Of a DNA stretch of 64,000 bases, positions 1 through 9,900 are shown in pieces. The number at the start of each line of letters is the position of its first letter. Position 1 is the stretch's first letter. The stretch lies in the NCBI RefSeq assembly GCF_000772045.1, contig NZ_CP009754.1, forward strand, positions 2,728,001 through 2,792,000. Direction: 5' to 3'. The translations under genes and the position numbers were made by a program. The notes beneath the pieces were generated by a model. That model did no database searches and was not told the origin of the DNA. It saw only the letters and a list, made by a program, of their open reading frames with translations. Source of the DNA: Streptomyces sp. CCM_MD2014. GTDB lineage: Bacteria > Actinomycetota > Actinomycetes > Streptomycetales > Streptomycetaceae.

Positions 1-3000
1 GTGTACACCCCGGCGCCACCGCCCGCGAAGACTGGTTCGGCCGGACCGTGCGGCACCGGGTAGTGGCCGGTTCCGAGCGCTCTGCGCAGCCGGTACTCGT
101 CCAGCGCGCCGGAGAACGCCATGCCCTGGCCGTGCGTGCAGCCCATCGCGCGCAGGGCGACGATCTGCTCCGGCAGGTCGACGCCGTCGGCCACGGACTT
201 CAGCCCGAGGTCGGTGGCGATGCGCAGCAGCCCGCTGGTGATCTTGTGCAGGCGCGCGGACTCCACCACGCCCTCGACCAGGCTCCGGTCGAGCTTGAGG
301 ACGTCCACGGGCAGGCGCCGCAGTGCGGTGATCGCCGCGTAGCCGCTGCCGAAGCCGTCCAGCGCGATGCGGACGCCGACCCTGCGCAGGGCGTTCAGCC
401 GGCGGTCCAGCTCGTCGAGGCCGACCCGTGGGTCGATGTCCGACAGCTCGATCACCAGAGAACCGGGGGGCAGTCCGTGGCGGGTCAGCAGGGCCTCCAC
501 GGAGCCCAGCGGCATGGAGCGGTCCAGCAGGCGGCGGGCGCCGATGCGTATGGCCACGGTCACGGAGAGCCCGGCCGCCGCGCGCTCGGCGGCCTGTTCG
601 ACGGCCTCGCGGAGCACCCAGCGGTCCAGTTCGGCGGTTCTGTCGCCGTCCTCGGACACGCGCAGGAACTCGGCGGGGGTGAACAGCACGCCCTGCGAGG
701 AGCGCCACCGCGCCTGGGCGCAGACCGACGCGATCCGGCCGTCCGTCAGGGAGACCACCGGCTGGTGCAGCAGCGCGAACTCCCCGTCGTGCAGCGCGGC
801 CCGCAGGCGCGTGGCCAGCTCGGCCTTGCGCACGACGTCCTGCTGCATCTGGGGCCGGTACAGCTCGACGCGCCCCTTGCCGCCCGCCTTGGCCCGGTAC
901 ATGGCGAGGTCGGCGTTGCGCAGCAACTCGCCCGCGCCGAGGCCCGGCTCGGCGAAGGCGACGCCGATGGAGGCGTTGACCCGCACCTCGTTGCCGTCGA
1001 TGAGGTAGGGCTGGGAGAGGGTCAGTCTGAGGCGGTCGGCCAGCTCTCGGATGTGGCCCTCGCGGGCGGCCCGGTCCCGGGTGCCGTCCCCGACGATCAG
1101 GGCCGCGAACTCGTCGCCGCCGAGTCTGGAGGCGGTGTCGCCCTGGCGGACGGCCTCGTGGAGTCTGCGGGCGGCCTGGACGAGCAGCTCGTCCCCGGCC
1201 TGGTGCCCAATGGTGTCGTTGACGCCCTTGAAGCCGTCGAGGTCGATGAAGAGCACCGCCGTGCCGCGCAGGGCGGCGCCCCGGTCGGAGGCGCGGCGGC
1301 CGGAGAGGGCCTGCTGGACACGCCGGGTGAACAGGGCGCGGTTGGGCAGGTCGGTGAGCGGGTCGTGTTCGGCGTTGTGCTGGAGCTGCGCCTGCAGGCG
1401 CACCCTTTCGGTGACGTCCCGGCTGTTGAAGATGAGGCCGCCGTGGTGCCGGTTGACGGTCGACTCGACGTTGAGCCAGCCGCCCCCTCCGGAGCGGAAG
1501 CGGCACTCGATGCGCGTGGTGGGCTCCTCGACCGGGTTGGCGGCCAGGAACCGGCGTACCTCGTGCACCACGCAGCCGAGGTCCTCGGGGTGGATGAGAC
1601 CGGCCAGTTCGCTGCCCACCAGTTCCTCCGCCGGGCGTCCGTAGACCCCGGCGGCGGCCGGGGAGACGTAGCGCAGGATGCCGTTGGGCGCGGCGATCAT
1701 GATGACGTCGCTCGAACCCTGGACCAGGGACCGGAAGTGGTTCTCCTTCTGGGCCAGTTCCTGGGTGAGGACGATGTTGTCGAGCAGCATGATGCCCTGC
1801 CGGACGACGAGCGCGAGCACGACGGTGCCGCCGGTCAGCAGCACCACGCGGTCGACGCTGCGGCCGTTGAGCACGTTGTAGAGGATGCCCAGGGTGCAGA
1901 CGGCGGCCGCGAGGTACGGGGTGAGCGCGGCCAGCGACCCGGCGATGGGCCGTGCGGCCGGGTAGCGGCCCCGCTCGCCGCCCTGTCCGGGTCCGGGCAG
2001 GGCGGGGGGTGCGGCCGTCGGCACGGTGGGAGGCGCGGGCTGGTGCCCGGCGCCGCGCTGGCCGGGCACGTGTTCGCGCACCACGCGGGTGTGTCCGCCG
2101 GAGCCCTCCTCGTCCGGCGCCCGCCGCCCGCGCCGGGAGGCGGCCCAGGGGGCGTAGGCGAGCAGCAGGGAGCCGGCGAACCAGCCCGCGTCGAGCAACT
2201 GCCCGGAGCGGTAGCTGTTGTGCAGCAGCGGTGAGGTGAACAAGGCGTCGCACATCACCGTCAGGGCCAGCGCGCCGATGGCCGTGTTGACGGCGGATCT
2301 GCAGACGGGCGACCGTCGGAAGTGCAGCGCGAGCACCATGCTGACCAGGGCGATGTCGAGCAGCGGATAGGCCACCGAGAGCGCGGAGTGGGCGACGCTC
2401 GACCCGCCCTCGGCCTTCGCCGCCTGGGCGAGCGCCAGGCTCCAGGCCAGGGTCAGCAGCGAACCGCCGATGAGCCAGGCGTCCAGGCCCAGGCAGATCC
2501 ACCCGGCCTTGGTCACCGGCCGCTTGGCCAGCACGAGGAGTCCGACGATGGCCGGCGGGGCGAAGCACAGGAAGAACAGGTCCGCGTAGCTGGGGCTGGG
2601 CACCGGCACCCGCAGCACGACCTCGTACCACCCCCAGACCGCGTTGCCGAGGGAGGCCATCGCCGAGGAGAGGGCGAAGAGCAGCCAGGCCGGTCGAAAG
2701 CGGACGCGGCGCCCGCGGGCGTAGAGGAAGCAGGAGACGGCGGCGGCGGCCGCGGCGGCGCTCAGCCCGAAGTCGCCCATGATCTTGGCGATGTACTCGG
2801 AACCCCAGCCGAGCGCGGCACCGACGGCGTAGCCCGCGCAGACCAGGGCCAGCACGAGCTGGCGGACCAGGGGCGTCGCGCCGGAGGCGGACGGCCGGGT
2901 CAGCAGCGGCCCGGGCGAGGCCTGGCCGCGCAGCGTTCCGTCCAGCGTGGGAACGGGGGGCGGACTCACCGCGGCCTCCCGGTCCGCGCCGCTCCCGCGT

Positions 3001-3185
3001 CCCGCGCGCACCGGCACCGGCGGACCGGCCGCTCCTGCCTCCCGCGCTCGCCCGGCCGACGCGGGTGGGGGCAGGGCCGGTCCGGTCGGCCGGGGTGGCT
3101 GTGCCGACCCCGTTCGCGCGCGGTCGTCGCCGTCGTGCGGCAGGGTCGCCGGCGGCGGTTCCGCCGCGTCGGATCGTTGGTCCAT
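1..3185 (-). CDS. cdgC: Membrane PAS-GGDEF-EAL c-di-GMP protein, CdgC type (3' end off window)
   Basis: Predicted to make the second messenger c-di-GMP at the membrane. About 1061 residues are visible and the C-terminus runs off the left edge. Order: Pro/Ala-rich N-terminus (about 1-95), a multi-helix membrane region (about 95-320), a Gly/Pro-rich linker, two more hydrophobic helices (about 405-460), PAS (about 480-595), GGDEF, EAL. The active-site GGDEF is intact at residues 689-693, and an RxxD inhibitory site (RQGD, 680-683) lies the usual five residues upstream. The EAL motif is replaced by CAQ (822-824) and the later DDFGTGYS motif reads DGFGSGYA, so the EAL domain is probably not a phosphodiesterase. 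Start: ATG 3185; an in-frame GTG lies 30 bases upstream (3215). The name rests on architecture plus remembered synteny with SCO5511. A BldD-like box sits about 100 bases upstream. Confidence 0.85.
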   Translation of the reverse strand, partial: MDQRSDAAEPPPATLPHDGDDRARTGSAQPPRPTGPALPPPASAGRAREAGAAGPPVPVRAGRGSGADREAAVSPPPVPTLDGTLRGQASPGPLLTRPSASGATPLVRQLVLALVCAGYAVGAALGWGSEYIAKIMGDFGLSAAAAAAAVSCFLYARGRRVRFRPAWLLFALSSAMASLGNAVWGWYEVVLRVPVPSPSYADLFFLCFAPPAIVGLLVLAKRPVTKAGWICLGLDAWLIGGSLLTLAWSLALAQAAKAEGGSSVAHSALSVAYPLLDIALVSMVLALHFRRSPVCRSAVNTAIGALALTVMCDALFTSPLLHNSYRSGQLLDAGWFAGSLLLAYAPWAASRRGRRAPDEEGSGGHTRVVREHVPGQRGAGHQPAPPTVPTAAPPALPGPGQGGERGRYPAARPIAGSLAALTPYLAAAVCTLGILYNVLNGRSVDRVVLLTGGTVVLALVVRQGIMLLDNIVLTQELAQKENHFRSLVQGSSDVIMIAAPNGILRYVSPAAAGVYGRPAEELVGSELAGLIHPEDLGCVVHEVRRFLAANPVEEPTTRIECRFRSGGGGWLNVESTVNRHHGGLIFNSRDVTERVRLQAQLQHNAEHDPLTDLPNRALFTRRVQQALSGRRASDRGAALRGTAVLFIDLDGFKGVNDTIGHQAGDELLVQAARRLHEAVRQGDTASRLGGDEFAALIVGDGTRDRAAREGHIRELADRLRLTLSQPYLIDGNEVRVNASIGVAFAEPGLGAGELLRNADLAMYRAKAGGKGRVELYRPQMQQDVVRKAELATRLRAALHDGEFALLHQPVVSLTDGRIASVCAQARWRSSQGVLFTPAEFLRVSEDGDRTAELDRWVLREAVEQAAERAAAGLSVTVAIRIGARRLLDRSMPLGSVEALLTRHGLPPGSLVIELSDIDPRVGLDELDRRLNALRRVGVRIALDGFGSGYAAITALRRLPVDVLKLDRSLVEGVVESARLHKITSGLLRIATDLGLKSVADGVDLPEQIVALRAMGCTHGQGMAFSGALDEYRLRRALGTGHYPVPHGPAEPVFAGGGAGVY

Positions 3186-3285
3186 AGGCCGTGCATCGCC
3201 CGTCGCCCCCCTCACAGTCTGAGATGTCCATCCCCGGCGCCGTACGGTGCGCGGCGCATCCCCTGTCGGACGATACACCAGTCTC

Positions 3286-3300
3286 GTCACTCAGGGACAT
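3286..3300 (-). promoter_or_regulatory. BldD-box-like site upstream of cdgC
   Basis: On the plus strand the 15 bases gtcactcagggacat fit the BldD consensus (nTnACnCWGnGTnAn, recalled) at every fixed position except one (A for the T at position 12). The site is about 100 bases upstream of the cdgC start. BldD is the c-di-GMP-responsive developmental repressor of Streptomyces and is known to control c-di-GMP genes, so feedback control is plausible. It is a consensus match only. Confidence 0.55.
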
Positions 3301-3382
3301 AGGTTCTCTACGCTCCGTGACGACCAGCGGATATGCGCGCACCCACCGCAGCCGGGGGGTTGCGGAGGGTGCCCGGGACGGG

Positions 3383-4327
3383 TTACGCGCCCGTCGTCAG
3401 GATCACGTTGCGCAACGGCTCCCGGTTCACGAATCGGTTCAACTGGTCCACCAGCAGCCGCTTGGCGCGCGGCAGGAAGGCCGAGGTCGGCCCGCCCGCG
3501 TGCGGGCTGACGACCGTGCCGGGAGCATTCCACAGGGGATGGCCCGGCGGCAGCGGTTCGGGGTCGGTCACGTCCAGGGCCGCGGTGAGGCGCCCGCTCT
3601 CCAGTTCGGCGAGCAACGCCTTCGTGTCCACGACCGGTCCGCGGGCCACGTTGACGAGCAGGGCGCCGTCCTTCATGCGGGCCAGGAAAGTGGCGTCGAC
3701 CAGGCCCCGGGTGGCCTCGGTGAGCGGGGTGGCCAGGACGACGACGTCGGCCCGCGGAAGCAGGGCGGGGAGTTCGGTGAGCGGGTGCACGGGGCCGCGC
3801 TCCGTGGCACGGGCGGAGCGCGCGACGCGCACGACCGGCGCGACCTCGAACGGCACGAGCCGGTCCTCGATCGCGGCGCCGATCGATCCGTACCCGACGA
3901 TCAGGACCGTCCGGTCCGCGAGCGCGGGCCGGAACCCGCCGCCGGTCCACTCGCCGCGGTCCTGCGCCCGCACGAAGTCCGGGATGCCGCGCAGCGAGGC
4001 CAGGATCAGCGCGAGGGTCAGCTCCGCCGTGCTGGCCTCGTGCACGCCGCGCGCGTTGCACAGCCGTACGCCCGCGGGCAGGTGCTTCAGGCCGGGCTCG
4101 ACGTGGTCGATGCCGGCCGAGAGGGTCTGGACGACCTGGACGGAGCGCATCTCGGGCAGCGGGCGTACGCCGATCCCGGTGGGCTTCATGTAGGGGACGA
4201 CGTAGAAGGCGCAGTCGGCCGGGTCGGCGGGGTAGGTCTCCTCGCCGTCCCAGTGGCGGTAGGCGGGGCCCTCGGGAAGGCCCTCGATCTCGTCCGGGGG
4301 GATGGGCAGCCACACGTCAGCAGTCAT
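3383..4327 (-). CDS. D-isomer-specific 2-hydroxyacid dehydrogenase
   Basis: A 314-residue cytosolic NAD(P)-dependent oxidoreductase of the D-2-hydroxyacid dehydrogenase family, which interconverts 2-hydroxy acids and 2-keto acids. The nucleotide-binding glycine motif is GYGSIG (residues 145-150). The catalytic triad is visible in order: Arg in VNVARGP, Glu in DPEPLP and His in SPHAGG. Length is typical. ATG 4327 lies close to the divergent aldo/keto reductase start at 4402, so the two share a short promoter region. The substrate cannot be told from sequence; glyoxylate/hydroxypyruvate-type activity is one option. Confidence 0.88.
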   Translation of the reverse strand: MTADVWLPIPPDEIEGLPEGPAYRHWDGEETYPADPADCAFYVVPYMKPTGIGVRPLPEMRSVQVVQTLSAGIDHVEPGLKHLPAGVRLCNARGVHEASTAELTLALILASLRGIPDFVRAQDRGEWTGGGFRPALADRTVLIVGYGSIGAAIEDRLVPFEVAPVVRVARSARATERGPVHPLTELPALLPRADVVVLATPLTEATRGLVDATFLARMKDGALLVNVARGPVVDTKALLAELESGRLTAALDVTDPEPLPPGHPLWNAPGTVVSPHAGGPTSAFLPRAKRLLVDQLNRFVNREPLRNVILTTGA

Positions 4328-4401
4328 GGTCAGGAGGCTATGTCAGGGGGCGAAGAGGCAGAGGTTAGGTTGGGTGGCCTGACGAGGGAGGGTCACGACC
4401 G

Positions 4402-5400
4402 GTGGAGCGCAGGACGATCGGCGCGACGGCACTCGCGGTGGGGGCCGTCGGACTCGGGTGCATGCCGATGAACTGGGCGTACAGCGCCTCGCGGCAGCGG
4501 GGCGACGAGTCGCTCAAGGCCGTGCACCGGGCCCTGGACCTCGGCGTCTCCCTGCTGGACACGGCGGACATGTACGGCCCGTTCACCAACGAGCTGCTGT
4601 TGGGGCGGGTGTTGAGGGAGCGGCGGTCCGAGGCCTTCGTGTCGACCAAGGTCGGTCTGCTGGTGGGCGAGCAGCACATCGTGGCCAACGGCCGTCCCGG
4701 CTATGTGAAGCGGGCCTGCGACGCGTCCCTGCGCCGGCTCCAGACGGACGTCATCGACCTCTACCAGCTGCACCGCGCCGACCCCGAGATACCCGTCGAG
4801 GAGACCTGGGGCGCGATGGCGGAGCTGGTGCGGGCCGGGAAGGTGCGGGCGCTCGGCCTCTGCGCGGTCGGCGCGCGGTCGGCCCGGCGTCCGGGGGCGC
4901 GGCTGCACGACGCGACGATCCGTCAGCTGGAGCGGGTGCAGCAGGTGTTCCCGGTGAGCGCGGTGGAGGCCGAGCTGTCGGTGTGGTCGCCGGAGGCGCT
5001 GCGGACCCTGCTGCCGTGGTGCGTCTCGCGCGGCGTCGGTTTCCTGGCCGCGATGCCGCTGGGCAACGGCTACCTGACCGGCACACTGACGCCGGGCCAG
5101 GGTTTCGAACCGGAGGACCTGCGGGCCCGCCACCCCCGCTTCACCGCCGAGATGATGGCCGCCAACCAGCCGATCGTGGCCACGCTGCGCCGGATCGCCG
5201 CCCGGCACGGCGACGGGGTGACCGCGGCGCAGGTGGCGCTGGCCTGGGTGCTGGCGCAGGGGCGGCACGTGGTGCCGGTGCCGGGCACCAAGCAGGAGCG
5301 CTGGGTGACGCAGAACGCGGGTGCGGCGGAGTTGCGGCTGACCGAGCGGGATCTGGCGGAGCTGCGGGCGCTGCCGCCGGCGCAGGGGTCGTGGGACTGA
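4402..5400 (+). CDS. Aldo/keto reductase
   Basis: A 332-residue NADPH-dependent carbonyl reductase of the AKR superfamily (TIM barrel). The AKR tetrad is recognisable: Asp and Tyr in DTADMYG, Lys in STKVG, His in LYQLHRAD. The C-terminal VPVPGTK segment is the usual NADP-binding region. The GTG start at 4402 follows a gaggg Shine-Dalgarno about 10 bases upstream. It is divergent from the 2-hydroxyacid dehydrogenase. A small inverted repeat starts at its stop codon. The substrate is unknown. Confidence 0.9.
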   Translation: MERRTIGATALAVGAVGLGCMPMNWAYSASRQRGDESLKAVHRALDLGVSLLDTADMYGPFTNELLLGRVLRERRSEAFVSTKVGLLVGEQHIVANGRPGYVKRACDASLRRLQTDVIDLYQLHRADPEIPVEETWGAMAELVRAGKVRALGLCAVGARSARRPGARLHDATIRQLERVQQVFPVSAVEAELSVWSPEALRTLLPWCVSRGVGFLAAMPLGNGYLTGTLTPGQGFEPEDLRARHPRFTAEMMAANQPIVATLRRIAARHGDGVTAAQVALAWVLAQGRHVVPVPGTKQERWVTQNAGAAELRLTERDLAELRALPPAQGSWD

Positions 5401-5415
5401 GGCGTACGGCGCCTC
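5399..5415 (+). terminator. Short hairpin at the end of the aldo/keto reductase
   Basis: Perfect 6-bp inverted repeat (gaggcg / cgcctc) with a 5-base loop, overlapping the stop codon. There is no U-tract, as is usual in Streptomyces. A weak candidate for an intrinsic terminator. Confidence 0.35.
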
Positions 5416-5512
5416 GTGCGGGCCGCCGCCGGATTCGGGATTCGCCGATCGGGAACCTGGGGAGCTCCTGCGGTGTATGACAGGGAGAACCCGCCGCGTC
5501 GAAGGGACCAAG

Positions 5513-6688
5513 ATGGTGCGACGTCGAGCCGTGCCGGCCGTGCTGGCCGCCGCTCTCCTGCTGACGGCCGGCTGCTCCTCCGACGGCGAGGGCCCGTCCG
5601 GAGCGGACGGCGGCACCACCCCGCCCGGTACGGCGGCGCGGTCCTCGCCCGCCGGTTCCCCCAGCGGATCGCCCACCGAGGAGGCACCGCCCGCGAAGGG
5701 CTCGGTGAAGGTGCTCCGCACGGTCGCCACGGGGCTGGACAGCCCGTGGGGTCTGGCCCCGCTGCCGGGCGGTGACCTGCTGGTCTCCTCACGCGACGAG
5801 GCCACGATCACCCGCGTCGACGCGAAGACGGGCAAGAAGACGGAGCTGGGCGAGGTGCCCGGGGTCTCCCCGTCCGGCGAGGGCGGCCTCCTCGGCATCG
5901 CGCTCTCCCCCGGCTATGCCTCGGACCACATGATCTACGCGTACTTCACCTCGGCCTCCGACAACCGCATCGTGCGCATGCTGTACGACGCCAAGAAGCC
6001 GGCGGGCGAGCAGCTGGGGGCGCCGGACACGGTCTTCCGGGGCATCCCCAAGGGTGTGATCCACAACGGCGGGCGGATCGCGTTCGGCCCCGACAAGCTG
6101 CTCTACGCGGGCACGGGCGAGAGCGGCGACACGGGCCTGTCGCAGGACAAGGACTCCCTCGGCGGCAAGATCCTGCGGATGACCCCGGACGGGGAGCCGG
6201 CGCCGGGCAACCCCTTCCCCGACTCCCCCGTGTACTCGTACGGCCACCGGAACGTGCAGGGGCTGGCCTGGGACGACAAGCAGCGGCTGTTCGCCTCGGA
6301 GTTCGGTCAGGACACCTGGGACGAGCTGAACGCGATCAAGCCGGGTGACAACTACGGCTGGCCCGAGGCGGAGGGCAGGGGCGGAGGCTCCGGGTTCCAC
6401 GACCCCCTCGCCCAGTGGCACACCGACGAGGCCTCCCCCAGCGGCATCGCCTACGCCGAGGGCTCCGTATGGATGGCGGGGCTGCGCGGTGAGCGGCTGT
6501 GGCGGATCCCGCTGAAGGGCACGGAGGCCTCGGCCGAGCCGCAGGCCTTCCTGGAGGGCGAGTACGGACGGCTGCGCACGGTGGCCCCGGCGGGCGGCGA
6601 CAAGCTGTGGCTGGTCACCAGCAACACGGACGGACGCGGCGACGCGAAGGGCGACGACGACCGGATCCTGGAGCTGGAGGTGAAGTAG
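5513..6688 (+). CDS. PQQ-dependent sugar dehydrogenase family lipoprotein
   Basis: Secreted, lipid-anchored six-bladed beta-propeller of the glucose/sorbosone dehydrogenase family (soluble PQQ-GDH/YliI-like), 391 residues. The N-terminus is basic, then hydrophobic, then a lipobox ending LLLTAGC, followed by a Ser/Gly/Pro linker. Family motifs visible: LDSPWGLAPLPGG, GEGGLLGIALSP, IHNGGRIAFGPD, YSYGHRNVQGLAW and NYGWPE. ATG 5513 was chosen because gaaggga lies just upstream; an in-frame ATG at 5477 would put extra residues before the signal peptide. Whether it binds PQQ is not proven by sequence. It ends 8 bases before the convergent gene at 6697. Confidence 0.85.
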   Translation: MVRRRAVPAVLAAALLLTAGCSSDGEGPSGADGGTTPPGTAARSSPAGSPSGSPTEEAPPAKGSVKVLRTVATGLDSPWGLAPLPGGDLLVSSRDEATITRVDAKTGKKTELGEVPGVSPSGEGGLLGIALSPGYASDHMIYAYFTSASDNRIVRMLYDAKKPAGEQLGAPDTVFRGIPKGVIHNGGRIAFGPDKLLYAGTGESGDTGLSQDKDSLGGKILRMTPDGEPAPGNPFPDSPVYSYGHRNVQGLAWDDKQRLFASEFGQDTWDELNAIKPGDNYGWPEAEGRGGGSGFHDPLAQWHTDEASPSGIAYAEGSVWMAGLRGERLWRIPLKGTEASAEPQAFLEGEYGRLRTVAPAGGDKLWLVTSNTDGRGDAKGDDDRILELEVK

Positions 6689-6696
6689 GCGACCGG

Positions 6697-6894
6697 CTAC
6701 TCGTCCTCCGGGGCCGTGCTCTCCGCCCGGTCGGCGCGCGGCCGGTGGACGACGACCTTGCCCGAGCTGAGGTCTATCGGGCCGTGGCCCGGGTCGCCGT
6801 CGCCGACGTCCTCGCGGGTCAGTTCCAGGCGGTTCTGCTCGTCGCGGGTGTGTTTCCGGCCGGGGTTGAACAGTTCCTCGAACGCGTTGAACAC
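6697..6894 (-). CDS. Small conserved protein (DUF6191-like)
   Basis: A 65-residue acidic, hydrophilic protein with no signal peptide or membrane segment. It starts with GTG (6894) after a ggagg ribosome site. The phrases FEELFNPGRKHT, VGDGDPGHGPIDL and SGKVVV resemble a small actinobacterial family I recall as DUF6191. Function is unknown. It lies 38 bases downstream of the LuxR-ATPase gene on the same strand and may be cotranscribed with it. Confidence 0.7.
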   Translation of the reverse strand: MFNAFEELFNPGRKHTRDEQNRLELTREDVGDGDPGHGPIDLSSGKVVVHRPRADRAESTAPEDE

Positions 6895-6932
6895 GGTGCC
6901 TCCGTCGCTCGGCGTCCCTTACAGCGTAAGCC

Positions 6933-9900
6933 TCACTCCGGCGAACCGGACGTGAGCCGTTCGGCGGGGAACAGCGCCAGCCGGTGGGCCACGGCCGCCG
7001 CCTCGCCGCGGCCGGAGACGCCGAGCTTGGCCAGGATGTTGGAGACGTGGACGCTCGCCGTCTTGGGCGAGATGAAGAGTTCCCCGGCTATCTGGCGGTT
7101 GGTGCGGCCCTCGGAGACCAGCCGCAGCACGTCGCGCTCCCGTCCCGTGAGGCCCAGGGCCTCGGCCGGGTCCGTCGGCCCGGACGGGGCCGCCGGTTCG
7201 CCGGCGTGGCCCAGCGTGAGGCGGGCGCGGCGGCCGAGCAGGGCGACGGCGTCGGACAGCGGGCGGGCGCCGAGGTGGTCGGCGACGGTACGGGCCAGCC
7301 GCAGCAGCTCCGTGGCGCGGGCCCGCTCGTCCTCGCCGCCGGTGGCCAGGAGGGCGCCGGCCAGTCGGTGCCGTACGCGGGCGAGGTCGTAGGGACGCTC
7401 CAGGCACTCGAAGGCCGTGACGGCCTCCGACCAGAGCTGCGGGGTGTCGCGGCCGTGGGCCCGGAGGAGTTCGGCGCGGACCCACCGCTCGTGGGCGGCC
7501 CAGACCGGAGCTCCCGTCGTCAGGTGCTTCGCGGCCCCGGCGAGGCGCTCGAGGATGTCGGCGCGGCCCTCTTCGGCGGCCGGCAGAGCGCGGGCGTCGG
7601 CCTCCGCCGCGGCGGCGGACAGCAGCAGGGGCCAGCCGTAGCGCTGGGTTCCGGGCGGGAAGCCCGCGTCCAGGACGCGGACGAGTTCTGCGCGGGCGTC
7701 TGCGAGGCGGCCCTCGGCCGCGGCGATGCCTATGGCGAGGGCGGCCAGCGGCAGTTGGTACTGCGGCATGGGGTCGTGGGTGCCGTAGGCGGCGCGGGCC
7801 TCGGCGAGCAGCCGGGCGGCCTCGGCCCGCTCGCCGCGGGCGAGGGCGACGGCGGCGCGTTTGAGCGCGGCGCCACCGCGGGGTGCGGGGCTGCGGCCCG
7901 GCGCCCCGGCCCGGTCCGCCGCTTCGAGGGCCTCGTCCCAGCGGCCCAGGGAGATCAGCGACTCGGCGAGGTTCCCCCAGACCCAGGCCTCGGACTCCAG
8001 CAGGCCCATCCGCCGGGTGAGGTCGACGCCCTCGCGCAGGATGCCGAGCGCCTCCCGGGAGCGGCCGACGCTCTCCAGGGACGAGGGCAGGTTGACGTGG
8101 CTGCGGGCCACCACGACGGAGCGGTCCTGCGCCACCACCAGGTCCCTGACCTGGAACATCTCGGCGAGTCCCGCGTCGATCTGCCCCGCGTCCACCATTA
8201 GGCCGCCCAGCGTGAGCCGGGCGTTGAGCTCGATCTCGTCGGCGCCCACCATGCGCGCGTACTCGACGGCCCGTTCGGCGGCCGTCATCGCGTCGGGGCC
8301 GGGCGAGTGGAGCATCGACCAGTTGGCCGCCATGGCCAGCACCTCGGCGTGCACCTGGGAGGGCGGCAGCCCGCGGACCAGTTCCTGGGCGATGCCGAGC
8401 TCCCGCCAGCCGTCGCCGCGGCCCTGGGCCTGGACGAGGAGCGAGCGCTGGGTCCAGAACCAGGCGGCGCGCTGCGGGTCCCGGCCGCTCGCGCCCGTCC
8501 CGGCGGCCGGGTCCTGCTCGTCCTCCAGCAGACGCAGGGCCCGCTTGGTGATCTTCATCGCGCGCTCGCGCTCCCCGCACAGCCGCCCGGCGACGGCCGC
8601 CTCGGCCATCAGGTCCAGGTAGCGCAGGGGTGTGGTGGCCGGGTCACAGCCGCAGGGAGGGTAGACCTCGGTGTAGTCCACGGGGCGCAGGGTGGCGCGT
8701 ACGTCGTCGGGGACGGAGTCCCACAGCTCCATCGCGCGTTCCAGCAGCCGCAGCTGCTCGGAGTAGGCGTGCCGGCGGCGGGCCTCGACGGAGGCGTCCA
8801 GGACGGCGGGCAGCGCCTTGGCGGGGTCGTGGGCGTGGTACCAGTAGCTGGCCAGGCGCATCACGCGCTCGGCGGCGGGCACCAGCGTGGGATCGGCGTC
8901 CAGGGCCTCGGCGTAGCGCCGGTTGAGGCGGGAGCGTTCGCCGGGGAGCAGGTCGTCGCCGACGGCCTCGCGGACCAGGGAGTGGCGGAAGCGGTAGCCG
9001 TCGCCGTCGGGCGCGGGGAGCAGGATGTTGGCGTTGACCGCGGAGCGCAGCGCTTCGATGAGGTCGTCCTCGGCGAGCTGCGCGACGGCGGCCAGCAGCC
9101 GGTACTCGACGGTGGAACCGCCCTCGGCGACGATCCGGGCGACCCGCTGGGCGCTCTCGGGCAGGGCTTCCACGCGGACCAGGAGCAGGTCGCGCAGGGA
9201 GTCGGTGAGACCGGTGCAGCTGCCCTCGTGGGCGGCGACGGCGAGTTCCTCGACGAAGAACGCGTTGCCGTCGGAGCGTTCGAAGATCGCGTCCACCTGG
9301 AGCGGGTCGGGTTCGTGGGCGAGGATCCCGGCGATCTGGCGGCCCACCTCGTCGCGGGTGAAGCGGCCGAGTTCGAGGCGGCGGACGGTGCGCAGCCGGT
9401 CCAGCTCGGCGAGCAGGGGGCGCAGCGGGTGGCGGCGGTGGATGTCGTCGGAGCGGTAGGTGGCGAGGACGACGAGGCGGCCGGTGCGCAGGGTGCGCAA
9501 GAGGTAGGCGACCAGGTGGCGGGTGGAGGCGTCGGCCCAGTGCAGGTCCTCCAGGACGAGGACGACGGTGCGCCGGGCGGCCACGCGTTCCAGCAGCCGT
9601 GCGGTGAGTTCGAAGAGCCGCGCCATGCTCTCCTCGTCGTGCCGGCCGCCGCCGGTGACCGGGGCGCCCTCGGCCAGTTCCGGCAGCAGCCGGGCCAGCT
9701 CCTCCTCCTGCCCGGCGGCCGCGGCGGCCAGCTCCTCGGGCAGGTGGCGGCGCAGGGCGCGCAGGGCGGTGGAGAACGGCGCGAAGGGCAGCCCGTCGGC
9801 ACCGATCTCGACACAGCCGCCCAGTGCGACCACGGCTCCCTGCCGGCCCGCGGCGGCGGCGAACTCCTCGACGAGGCGGGTCTTGCCGACGCCTGCCTCG

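Noticed and set aside
48..2234. Very long plus-strand open frame opposite cdgC
   Set aside because: High-GC shadow: the minus strand carries GGDEF and PAS motifs and the plus frame gives low-complexity sequence.
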